A DNA stretch of 5,708 nucleotides, taken from Clostridium sp. UBA6640 (GTDB taxonomy: Bacteria > Bacillota > Clostridia > Clostridiales > Clostridiaceae). A program made the position numbers and the translations under genes. The DNA is taken from the NCBI RefSeq assembly GCF_002455975.1, contig NZ_DKLM01000086.1:42006-47713 (forward strand). The letters run 5' to 3'. The notes under the pieces are model-generated. The model was not told where the DNA came from and ran no database searches. It saw nothing but the letters and a program-made list of their open reading frames with translations. Positions 1 to 5,695 of this stretch are shown here, in pieces. How positions within the stretch are numbered: the stretch's first letter is position 1; each line of letters begins with the position of its first letter.

Positions 1-4
1 ATCG

Positions 5-17
5 TCAATTCTCAATT
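5..17. repeat. Short 7-bp-period direct repeat at the left edge
   Basis: TCAATT occurs at 5-10 and again at 12-17, giving a 7-bp period. The array may continue to the left of the window, where it cannot be seen. Tandem arrays of this kind (TCAATTg/c units) occur between genes in some clostridial genomes; that is from memory, not checked. Only two units are visible here, so chance in AT-rich DNA remains possible. Confidence 0.3.
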
Positions 18-63
18 GCATAAATATAAGCCAAAACAATTTGTTAACACAATTTTCTAAGTG

Positions 64-102
64 TATGGATTAAATTTAGGAATAGTACATCTATAATCCA
101 TA
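64..102. repeat. Inverted repeat downstream of holA
   Basis: TATGGATTA at 64-72 is the exact reverse complement of TAATCCATA at 94-102, with a 21-nt loop. TAG 77-79 and CTA 91-93 could pair inside it after a bulge. It starts 3 bp beyond the holA stop codon, so it could form a stem at the 3' end of the holA mRNA. On the minus strand the stem is followed by CACTTAGAAAATTG rather than a run of T, so it is not a standard rho-independent terminator. It may be an RNA 3'-end stem, an operator of an unseen neighbour, or chance. Confidence 0.35.
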
Positions 103-104
103 TT

Positions 105-1133
105 TTATATCATTGAATTTAACATAAAAAGCTCTAAATGTATTTTATTATCACTGGTTGAGCTTTTAATTAATTTTTCTGTTTCAACACAAAGTTTCAA
201 ATTTCTTTTTAAGGCTTGCATAGAAAACTTTTTACTTTGCTTAATCATTTTTTCTGCGATATAGGGATGTAATCTATGTTGTTTTGAAAGCTCATCTGCT
301 TTTATGCCGCTATCACTGCCTAGTCTTAGCGCCAGCAATAGTTTGAACTGTCTTTGTATCATATGTAAAATAACAGGAATTTTTTCTCCCTTATAGATTA
401 ATTCATTAACTATATCCATAGACTTTTTAATATTCTTTTGAGATAAACAATCCACAAGATTAAAGATATCATTTTCATTTTTAGGTGGTATTAAAGCTAA
501 TATATCATCTTTAGTTATTTTTCTATCTTCAGTATAACAACATAGTTTTTCTACTTCATTTGTTATTATATTCATATTATTTTCTACAAGACTACAAAAT
601 AAACTTAATTCAGACTTATCTATCTTCTTACCCTTATCCTCAAAAATAGTTTTAATTTTATAGTATAAATTGTCCCCCTTTAATTTATCAATTTTTACTA
701 CTGTAGCCTTTTTTTCTAACTTTTTAACTTTATTACTTACCTTTTCTCTATCACTTTCAAAAACATAATACATAATTAAAGTTGAATAATCCGGAAGGGT
801 TTCTACGTATTTTAATAAATTATTAAAATCTACTTTTTTCCCATCAGATGAGGTTTTATAGCTATCTTCTAAAAATATAGCTCTATAAATTTCTATAACT
901 TTTTTTTCACTCATAAAAGGCATAGTTTCACAGCAATTAATTATAGTGTCATTATCTACTTTTTTCCCGTCTAGTCTAATAAAATTTAAATCTCTAAAAT
1001 TTTCATCTATACTTTTAGATACTATAGTCTTTATAGATGTTCTTATTAAATTTTCATCACTTCCACAAAAAATATAGCAGTTGTCAATTTTACCTTTTTT
1101 GATCTTTTCTTCAAATTCTACTAAAGTAAGCAA
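105..1133 (-). CDS. holA: DNA polymerase III subunit delta (clamp-loader subunit)
   Basis: HolA is the clamp-loader subunit that opens the DnaN sliding clamp ring so it can be loaded on primed DNA. It acts in the cytoplasm with DnaX and HolB. The protein has 342 residues, the usual length. Family features are visible: an N-terminal AAA+-like domain opening with NCYIFCGSDENLI (18-30), the strand-turn segment MPFMSEKKVIEIYRA (71-85), the lid-like helical region KLKGDNLYYKIKTIF (150-164) to NDIFNLVDCL (221-230), and a C-terminal helical collar with IPVILHMIQRQFKLLLALR (252-270) and LHPYIAEKMIKQSKKFS (288-304). As usual for delta subunits, no Walker A motif is seen. The start is TTG at 1131-1133: an in-frame TAA at 1137-1139 rules out a longer protein, and AAGGAG at 1144-1149 lies 10 nt upstream. 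comEC lies 169 bp upstream on the same strand, a conserved Firmicute pairing. Identification is secure. Confidence 0.93.
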   Translation of the reverse strand: MLTLVEFEEKIKKGKIDNCYIFCGSDENLIRTSIKTIVSKSIDENFRDLNFIRLDGKKVDNDTIINCCETMPFMSEKKVIEIYRAIFLEDSYKTSSDGKKVDFNNLLKYVETLPDYSTLIMYYVFESDREKVSNKVKKLEKKATVVKIDKLKGDNLYYKIKTIFEDKGKKIDKSELSLFCSLVENNMNIITNEVEKLCCYTEDRKITKDDILALIPPKNENDIFNLVDCLSQKNIKKSMDIVNELIYKGEKIPVILHMIQRQFKLLLALRLGSDSGIKADELSKQHRLHPYIAEKMIKQSKKFSMQALKRNLKLCVETEKLIKSSTSDNKIHLELFMLNSMI

Positions 1134-1143
1134 AGTTTACTCT

Positions 1144-1149
1144 CTCCTT
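1144..1149 (-). promoter_or_regulatory. Ribosome binding site that fixes the holA TTG start
   Basis: The minus strand reads AAGGAGAGAG just upstream of TTG at 1131-1133, with a 10-nt gap after AAGGAG. Because an in-frame TAA (1137-1139) lies between this site and the TTG, and no ATG or GTG occurs in the first 20 codons, this site selects TTG as the start. Confidence 0.75.
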
Positions 1150-1189
1150 TTTAACAATAACTTATACAATTTTAAGATTATGATTAATA

Positions 1190-1216
1190 GACATTATAAA
1201 TAAAATTTATAATGTC
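1190..1216. repeat. Perfect 11-bp palindrome in the comEC-holA intergenic region
   Basis: GACATTATAAA at 1190-1200 and TTTATAATGTC at 1206-1216 are exact reverse complements around a TAAAA loop (12 bp with a 3-nt loop if T1201 and A1205 also pair). It begins 57 bp upstream of the holA TTG and about 86 bp after the comEC stop codon. On the minus strand it is followed by TATTAATCATAAT, not a T run, so it is a poor intrinsic terminator. It may be an attenuating or mRNA-processing stem between the two genes, or a protein-binding operator. Confidence 0.5.
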
Positions 1217-1302
1217 AGCGTGATATAAAATAAGCTAATATACTAACTAGTTTTTATAAAGATACTTAACTATTTATAACAAGTTATTAACTGTATAAGT
1301 TT

Positions 1303-3030
1303 CTAATAATGGTATTCAAATATACTATCTTTGATAATCTTATACCTTTTATACACCACACCATTAAAACCATATTCATCTTCTTTAATAAATTTTATTT
1401 TATCATAATTATCTTGAATTTGTTTGTTTTTATTAGTTGTAAATAATATTTTATTGTTTTTAGAGTAGATTATCAAATCTAAATCTCCTCTATTAGGAGT
1501 TGCAATTATTTTATAATCATTTTTTAAATTAATAGTAGTCTCATTATTAATTTCATCATATATATCATCTACGCTAATAGAAGATTTAATTTTTGATAAC
1601 TTTATTACTTTATTGCTAAGTAAAACACTTTTATTTTTATATTTAACATTTATTATATTGTGATTTTTTTCTTTTATATAACTAATTTCAGGATAAAAAG
1701 AATAATTACTAACAAGAGTTATTAAAAAGAATATTATAGGAACATATAATGAGTTTTTATATTCTTTTTTATACAATATATAGGAATAATATAGTGTAAT
1801 TACAACTAGAGCTTGTATATAAGTAATTTTTAAAACATCCAACATATTCTTTACAAAAATCCCCTCAGCTGTATTTATTATAAATAATAATGAAGTTAAT
1901 ACATAATTAATCAATTTAAATATAAATCTAGCGTTTAATAGCAATAAAGATATATTTCCTAATATAATAAGTATACTATAGAAAGGTATCAATATTAAAT
2001 TGCTAACAATACCATTAAAGCCTATAGTGTTCGTATTTAGAGCTAAATAAGGTAACGTAAATATAAGTGCTGATAGAGTCATAGATATTGAGTTTTTAAT
2101 AACATTTGGTAAAATATTTAATTTATCTCTTATATGTCCATAGGTAGTTGTTATTCCTATCACTGCTAAAAAAGACAACATAAATCCCATATCTAAAATA
2201 TAGTATGGTCTAATTAATAAAAGTATTATTGCCGCAAAAGATATACTAGATAAAGTATCATAATTTCTTTTTATTACTCTAGACATTATTAAAATAGAAA
2301 TCATGATAAAAGCTCTCACTGTTGAAGCATTCATTCCCGTTATTATTACATAAATAAAAGTTATTATAATTGCTATTTTATAACCAAACATTTTTTGAAG
2401 CGCTCCGTATATGGCTGCAATGTGAAATCCAGAAACACTAATAATATGGGATATACCTAATATATTCATATTATTTTTTTTACTATAAGAGAGATAATCT
2501 TTATCTCCTAAACAAAGCGCCATTATTAGTGCAGAATTTTCTTTTCCTTGATAAATTAATAGTTTTCTAAATATTCTCCTTTTATATTCCTCTATTTTAG
2601 ATATAATATCTTTCTTGATTTCAAAAGACCTAACACTATAAATTCCTATTATACCCTTATCGTATATAGGCTTTTTCATATAAGTTCCCTTACATACTAA
2701 TATATCACCTTTATTAATACCTTTTAAATCTCCTTCTATAAGTATTTTTCTATTATGTATACTAGCTATAGTTTCATAATTGTTTACTTCAGTAACTCTT
2801 AAAGTTTGATTTTGTCCTAAAGTGAAATTAAAATATATAAAATAACTAACTATACCAGCTATTAAGAAACTACATACTAAAATAAAATATCTTTTATTGA
2901 CAGTTTTATAGATTATTATTAAAAATAATCCAATTAATATAAAAGATAAATATATTGAATTTAATAATAAATAACATATAAAAGCACCTAAAAACAAAGC
3001 AAAGCTATAATAAACTAATGGTCTATCCAT
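1303..3030 (-). CDS. comEC: ComEC/Rec2-family DNA-uptake channel protein lacking the metallo-beta-lactamase motif
   Basis: ComEC forms the inner-membrane channel through which single-stranded DNA enters during natural transformation. The 575-residue protein opens with three hydrophobic segments (about 5-22, 26-41, 48-67), then a soluble beta-rich segment (about 70-140) in the place of the DUF4131/OB-like domain. The Competence domain follows with clear family motifs: ALCLGDKDYLS (171-181), GISHIISVSGFHIAAI (192-207), TGMNASTVRAFIMISILIMS (231-250), the DMGFMLSFLAVIGI segment (280-293) and GFNGIVSNLILIPFYSIL (337-354). Many ComEC proteins have 700-800 residues and end in a metallo-beta-lactamase domain. 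Here about 125 residues follow the last hydrophobic segment (427-445) and contain only two histidines (H457, H574), so an HxHxDH zinc site is absent. The ATG at 3030 is preceded by GAGGGAG (3034-3040). holA follows 169 bp downstream. Family assignment is secure; uptake activity is not shown by sequence. Confidence 0.93.
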   Translation of the reverse strand: MDRPLVYYSFALFLGAFICYLLLNSIYLSFILIGLFLIIIYKTVNKRYFILVCSFLIAGIVSYFIYFNFTLGQNQTLRVTEVNNYETIASIHNRKILIEGDLKGINKGDILVCKGTYMKKPIYDKGIIGIYSVRSFEIKKDIISKIEEYKRRIFRKLLIYQGKENSALIMALCLGDKDYLSYSKKNNMNILGISHIISVSGFHIAAIYGALQKMFGYKIAIIITFIYVIITGMNASTVRAFIMISILIMSRVIKRNYDTLSSISFAAIILLLIRPYYILDMGFMLSFLAVIGITTTYGHIRDKLNILPNVIKNSISMTLSALIFTLPYLALNTNTIGFNGIVSNLILIPFYSILIILGNISLLLLNARFIFKLINYVLTSLLFIINTAEGIFVKNMLDVLKITYIQALVVITLYYSYILYKKEYKNSLYVPIIFFLITLVSNYSFYPEISYIKEKNHNIINVKYKNKSVLLSNKVIKLSKIKSSISVDDIYDEINNETTINLKNDYKIIATPNRGDLDLIIYSKNNKILFTTNKNKQIQDNYDKIKFIKEDEYGFNGVVYKRYKIIKDSIFEYHY

Positions 3031-3078
3031 AATCTCCCTCTTCGATAAATTATTTATTTCAAGCTTTGACCAATATAT

Positions 3079-3091
3079 AATAGCTTATACA
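3079..3091 (-). promoter_or_regulatory. Motif shared upstream of comEC and holA (TGTATAAGYTATT)
   Basis: The minus strand reads TGTATAAGCTATT here, about 49 nt before the comEC ATG, and TGTATAAGTTATT at 1156-1168, about 23 nt before the holA start. They differ by one base. TATAAG is -10-like, but neither copy has a convincing -35 at 16-18 bp, so promoter function is only possible. A shared regulator site or chance in AT-rich DNA are the alternatives. Confidence 0.3.
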
Positions 3092-3106
3092 CTTTTTGGT
3101 TCATAT

Positions 3107-3146
3107 TAAAATTAAAAGGAATACTAATAAATTATATTAGTATTCC
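3107..3146 (-). terminator. Rho-independent terminator of the chemoreceptor gene
   Basis: On the minus strand a perfect 12-bp stem (GGAATACTAATA paired across a 5-nt loop; arms 3118-3129 and 3135-3146) is followed directly by TTTTAATTTTAAT. It starts 9 bp after the chemoreceptor stop codon at 3156 and about 90 bp before the comEC ATG, so it separates the chemoreceptor transcript from comEC-holA. The opposite strand has no T run after the stem, so it works in one direction only. Confidence 0.85.
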
Positions 3147-3155
3147 ACAATATGT

Positions 3156-5192
3156 TTAGAAATTTTTAACTTTAAATAACTCCACTAATTTCTTCATGCT
3201 ATTGGTCATAGTAGAAAGCTCCTGAGCTAAAGCTGATACTTCTTGAGTAGATGCACTTACTTCTTGGGAAGTTGCAGCAATTTCCTCAGATGAAGCTGAT
3301 ACTTCTTCTGCTACTGATGAAGTTGCTTCTACCCTTTCTATTATATCATTTTTCCTATTATTTATTTCCATTGCTATCTTAGTTGTTTCCTCAATTTTAG
3401 GATTTATACCATTTACAGCCTTTGTTATTTCTCCAAAAGATTCTATTGCTGTTGTTATACTACTTCTTTGAGTTAATAATTGATTACTTACTACATCAGT
3501 GGTTTCAACCATTTTTTCTGTATCTTGGGATATAGTACTTATTAACTTAACTATATTTTCTGTTGAGTGCTTACTTTGCTCTGCTAATTTCCTTATTTCA
3601 TCTGCTACTACCGAGAAGCCCCTGCCTGCTTCTCCTGCTCTAGCTGCTTCTATAGCTGCATTAAGCGCTAGTAAATTTGTTTGATCTGATATTCCCTTTA
3701 TTAATGTAGTTATTTCATTTATCTTGTTTATATTTCCTTCTACATTTTGTATTTTTTCTACTAATTCACTAAATGATTCTGTTACAGTATCTACTGAACT
3801 TATGACACCACTCATATCTTTATTACTATCATTAGCTTTTATATGAATTTCTGAAGTTCCATTTTCAATAACCTTTACTGATTTTAGTACATTATCAAGT
3901 TGAATATTAAAATCATTTAATATTGAAACTATATATACTAAATCTCCCGATTGGGTTTCCATTCCTTTAGCTACATCTTGTACTGAAGTTGCAACATTAT
4001 CAATAGAACTAGACATCTCTACTGATAAACTTGATAAGCTTTCCGTATTTTCATCAATTGCAAAAGCATTATTTTGTACAGTACTTATAGCCTCGCTCAT
4101 AGATATCTGCATTTTCTCAATAGCTTTTCCTATATTAGTAAATTCATCACCACTGTTTAATAATTTTTCTGATACTTCTTCTGTAAAGTCCCCTGATGCT
4201 AATACTTCTAAATGTCCTACAGTAGTAGATACAGACCTTTTAATTGATTTTGTTAGTAATAATGTAAATATTATGCTTATTAATACTGCTACTATTGAAA
4301 TTATTGTTATCATATTTTCAGTTTTATTTATGCCTGCCATCACTTCCTCAGCATCAATAAATATACCTACTGACCAACCTGTAGTGGCAATAGGAGAATA
4401 AGCTACATATTGTTGTTGTCCTTGATTAATACATAATTCAGCATTTGTTTTACCACTAATCATCTTTTCGCAAACAGCAGCCATTTCTTTTAACTCTTCA
4501 TTATCTTTTGACATCTCTATTATATTGTCTCTTCTCTCTACTACTTGTGGATTAGGATGCGCAGTAATGTTTCCGCTTTTATCAAGCATGAAAGATTTTC
4601 CTGTTTCTCCAAAAGTGACTTTGGATATCATTTCATTAATTCTCTTTAAATCTCTTGTTGCAACTAAAACCCCTTTAACTCGCCCATTATTATCTTTAAT
4701 AGGTACTGAGTAAACTATTACTGTTTCTTCACTTATTTTACTCACAAGAGGTTCACTTACTGCAATCCCCCCTGATAAAGATTTTTTAAAATACTCGCGA
4801 TCAGAAATATCTTCGCTAGCTCCATCGGTATAGTAAGCCTTTCCATTAGTCTCAACAAACCCCATTCTAAGGTGACCTTTTCTTTCTGTTTCAGGTTTAA
4901 TAAGGTTCACTTTTTCTTTTATAGGTACATTGGTATCTATTAACTCTTTCGAAATTGCTATTGCTTCTAAAGAGTCTATAGTTCCTTTTATATAGTTATC
5001 TATAGAATTAGCAGCATTTGTTGCCACTTCTGGTAAAGTCAAGCCTAGAATATTAAGTGCAGATTCTTCCGACAATCTTACTGATTGTGTTCCTAATACA
5101 CCACTAACTAAAAAAATTAGTATTCCAAAATAAAAAGCAAGTTTTGTACCTATACTCTTAAACTTTAGTTTAATTTTTGTTTTTTTCTTCAT
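3156..5192 (-). CDS. Methyl-accepting chemotaxis protein with dCache sensor, HAMP and signalling domains
   Basis: A transmembrane chemoreceptor that signals through CheW to the CheA kinase to control flagellar rotation. Order over 678 residues: basic N-terminus (1-12); transmembrane helix 1 (about 15-36); extracellular double Cache (dCache_1) domain (about 40-285) with ISDREYFKKSLSGG (129-142), VIVYSVPI (158-165), GKSFMLDKSGNITAHPNP (198-215) and TGWSVGIFID (271-280); transmembrane helix 2 (about 293-314); HAMP (about 315-367); and a cytoplasmic coiled coil whose hairpin tip spans about 493-540, including LLALNAAIEAARAGEAGRGF (507-526). Ser/Glu/Gln-rich helices with likely methylation pairs lie near 629-660. 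There is no CheR-docking pentapeptide at the C-terminus. The aromatic part of the amino-acid-binding dCache motif (RxWY) reads REYF, so the ligand cannot be read from sequence. The ATG is preceded by six Gs (5201-5206), 8 nt away. It is a single-gene unit with its own terminator and no che genes nearby. Confidence 0.96.
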   Translation of the reverse strand: MKKKTKIKLKFKSIGTKLAFYFGILIFLVSGVLGTQSVRLSEESALNILGLTLPEVATNAANSIDNYIKGTIDSLEAIAISKELIDTNVPIKEKVNLIKPETERKGHLRMGFVETNGKAYYTDGASEDISDREYFKKSLSGGIAVSEPLVSKISEETVIVYSVPIKDNNGRVKGVLVATRDLKRINEMISKVTFGETGKSFMLDKSGNITAHPNPQVVERRDNIIEMSKDNEELKEMAAVCEKMISGKTNAELCINQGQQQYVAYSPIATTGWSVGIFIDAEEVMAGINKTENMITIISIVAVLISIIFTLLLTKSIKRSVSTTVGHLEVLASGDFTEEVSEKLLNSGDEFTNIGKAIEKMQISMSEAISTVQNNAFAIDENTESLSSLSVEMSSSIDNVATSVQDVAKGMETQSGDLVYIVSILNDFNIQLDNVLKSVKVIENGTSEIHIKANDSNKDMSGVISSVDTVTESFSELVEKIQNVEGNINKINEITTLIKGISDQTNLLALNAAIEAARAGEAGRGFSVVADEIRKLAEQSKHSTENIVKLISTISQDTEKMVETTDVVSNQLLTQRSSITTAIESFGEITKAVNGINPKIEETTKIAMEINNRKNDIIERVEATSSVAEEVSASSEEIAATSQEVSASTQEVSALAQELSTMTNSMKKLVELFKVKNF

Positions 5193-5200
5193 TAATATAT

Positions 5201-5206
5201 CCCCCC
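5201..5206 (-). promoter_or_regulatory. Six-G Shine-Dalgarno site of the chemoreceptor gene
   Basis: The minus strand reads TATGGGGGGATATATTA immediately before the ATG, with 8 nt between the G run and the start. It supports the chosen start. A run of six Gs is unusual in such AT-rich DNA and differs from the GGGAG/AAGGAG sites of the neighbouring genes. Confidence 0.75.
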
Positions 5207-5256
5207 ATAGCTCTAAATAACAAACTACCGATATAAATTATGTTCGTCTATAAAAC

Positions 5257-5291
5257 AGTATACTTTATACCTTTTGTTAACTTTTTATTAA
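5257..5291 (-). promoter_or_regulatory. Candidate promoter of the chemoreceptor gene
   Basis: On the minus strand two -10-like hexamers stand side by side: TATAAA (5264-5269), 16 bp downstream of a weak -35-like TTAATA (5286-5291), and TATACT (5257-5262), which has no -35 but lies 12 bp downstream of the nearest 11-bp repeat hexamer. The second layout fits an activator-dependent promoter. Either would give a leader of roughly 55-65 nt. No sigma-28 (SigD) motilility-type promoter (TAAA-N15-GCCGATAA) is seen on this strand. Confidence 0.4.
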
Positions 5292-5303
5292 CCTTTTGTT
5301 AAC
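5271..5303 (-). promoter_or_regulatory. Three tandem 11-bp repeats, PhoP-box-like operator upstream of the chemoreceptor gene
   Basis: On the minus strand three units follow without gaps: GTTAACAAAAG (5293-5303), GTTAATAAAAA (5282-5292) and GTTAACAAAAG (5271-5281). Each holds a TTAACA/TTAATA hexamer followed by 5 bp, an exact 11-bp period. This matches the layout of Bacillus PhoP boxes (TTHAYA hexamers with 4-6 bp spacers, recalled from the literature). A weaker fourth hexamer, TATAAA (5264-5269), continues the period downstream. The block ends 79 bp before the chemoreceptor ATG and abuts its candidate -10. The alternative is phased A-tracts that bend DNA. The repeat itself is certain; its regulator is inferred. 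Confidence 0.5.
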
Positions 5304-5316
5304 CTTCTCAGTTTTA

Positions 5317-5382
5317 TTAGAAGTTTTTGAGAAAAAATATAATAGTTAAAATTGCAATCATTAATGCTTTTTTATCATTCAT
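5317..5382 (-). CDS. Candidate 21-residue hydrophobic membrane peptide
   Basis: A short frame reads MNDKK, then the hydrophobic core ALMIAILTIIFFL (residues 6-18), then KNF and TAA. Support comes from a strong SD, GGGAG at 5388-5392, with a 5-nt gap to ATG, and from a perfect extended -10 (TGATATAAT, 5419-5427) that would give a leader of about 30 nt. The 13-residue core flanked by lysines suggests membrane insertion or surface association, though it is short for a spanning helix. The stop lies 124 bp before the chemoreceptor ATG, and no terminator is seen between them, so they may share a transcript. I do not recognise the peptide. It could be a regulatory micropeptide, a type I toxin-like peptide, a leader peptide, or a chance frame in AT-rich DNA. 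Confidence 0.42.
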   Translation of the reverse strand: MNDKKALMIAILTIIFFLKNF

Positions 5383-5418
5383 ATTTTCTCCCTATAAATA
5401 AACATCCAGCAATTCAAT

Positions 5419-5427
5419 ATTATATCA
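5419..5427 (-). promoter_or_regulatory. Extended -10 promoter ahead of the small hydrophobic peptide
   Basis: The minus strand reads TGATATAAT, a perfect extended -10 (TGn-TATAAT). The -35 region 17 bp upstream is TTTCAA, a weak match, as is tolerated with extended -10 promoters. Transcription would start near 5412, about 30 nt before the ATG at 5382, and could continue into the chemoreceptor gene. Confidence 0.5.
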
Positions 5428-5492
5428 AAAATTGTATAATTTTGAAATGACAAAATTAAAAAACTGTTTGATAAATTCATTGCTTGTTGCTT

Positions 5493-5553
5493 AATCAATT
5501 TCCTTGATTGTTCATATAACTTATTAGGTTTTTTAATATAATCTAATAAGTTA
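5493..5553. repeat. Two adjacent inverted repeats in the gene-poor stretch
   Basis: The larger pairs TAACTTATTAG (5517-5527) with CTAATAAGTTA (5543-5553), 11 perfect bp around a 15-nt loop. The smaller pairs AATCAA (5493-5498) with TTGATT (5504-5509) around 5 nt. Neither is followed by a convincing T run on either strand. The stretch 5383-5660 otherwise holds only the extended -10 promoter and the start-less open frame; I see no RNA gene or recognisable protein in it. Confidence 0.45.
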
Positions 5554-5660
5554 GGATTATTAATTCTTCTTTCTAATTAAATAGAATTTTACTATTAACA
5601 AAATTTTTATTTATAATGTTTAAATTTATGATAATTTTATCTATATATTTTTTTATATGT

Positions 5661-5687
5661 AAAAAGGTAATGTATAAATACATTACC
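5661..5687 (-). terminator. Rho-independent terminator of an upstream minus-strand transcript
   Basis: On the minus strand GGTAATGTA and TACATTACC (arms 5679-5687 and 5666-5674) form a perfect 9-bp stem around a 4-nt TTTA loop, followed directly by TTTTT (5661-5665). The gene it serves lies to the right of the window. If the frame reading DFVDTLR-TAA at 5685-5708 is that gene's end, its stop codon falls inside the stem; this is only a possibility. Confidence 0.8.
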
Positions 5688-5695
5688 TCAGAGTG

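Larger units (their letters stand above)
5379..5576 (-). other. Start-less open frame, possibly a gene remnant
   Basis: Sixty-five sense codons run without a stop from just after a TAA (5577-5579) to TGA at 5379-5381. The translated text looks moderately protein-like: a charged first half (DYIKKPNKLYEQSRKLIKQQ), then a hydrophobic stretch ending ILNCWMFIYREKI. There is no ATG, GTG or TTG at its front. In-frame TTG 5496-5498 has AAGGA only 2 nt away, and ATG 5478-5480 has no SD. Its TGA overlaps the ATG of the 21-residue peptide as ATGA. I recognise no family. Either it is a decayed or frameshifted gene end, or a chance open frame; a stretch this long is uncommon but not impossible at this base composition. 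Confidence 0.2.

Noticed and set aside
1302..1571. Truncation of comEC by a frameshift near its 3' end
   Set aside because: The C-terminal frame stays open and lysine/isoleucine-rich like the rest, ends in a normal TAG 169 bp before holA, and that spacer is too short to hold a missing lactamase domain.
3065..3081. Plus-strand promoter TTGACC ... TATAAT between comEC and the chemoreceptor
   Set aside because: The spacing is only 5 bp, and no plus-strand gene follows.
3499..3684. Plus-strand open frame of 61 codons
   Set aside because: It lies wholly inside the conserved signalling-tip region of the chemoreceptor on the opposite strand, has no sensible SD, and its composition mirrors the real gene.
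4525..4713. Plus-strand open frame of 62 codons
   Set aside because: It is antisense to the distal Cache region of the chemoreceptor; it is a shadow of conserved coding sequence with no independent support.
5214..5234. Sigma-28-like promoter on the plus strand (TAAA ... ACCGATAT)
   Set aside because: The gap between the two boxes is 9 bp rather than about 15, and it faces away from the chemoreceptor with no gene downstream.
5304..5325. Hairpin after the micropeptide (CTTCT/AGAAG) as a terminator
   Set aside because: The stem is only 5 bp with a long loop and no T run; it leaves read-through into the chemoreceptor possible.
5573..5683. Minus-strand frame of 36 codons beginning at ATG 5681-5683
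   Set aside because: Its start lies inside the terminator stem, and its composition is the Ile/Asn/Lys mix expected of random AT-rich DNA. It is mentioned only as a possible shifted front of the start-less open frame.
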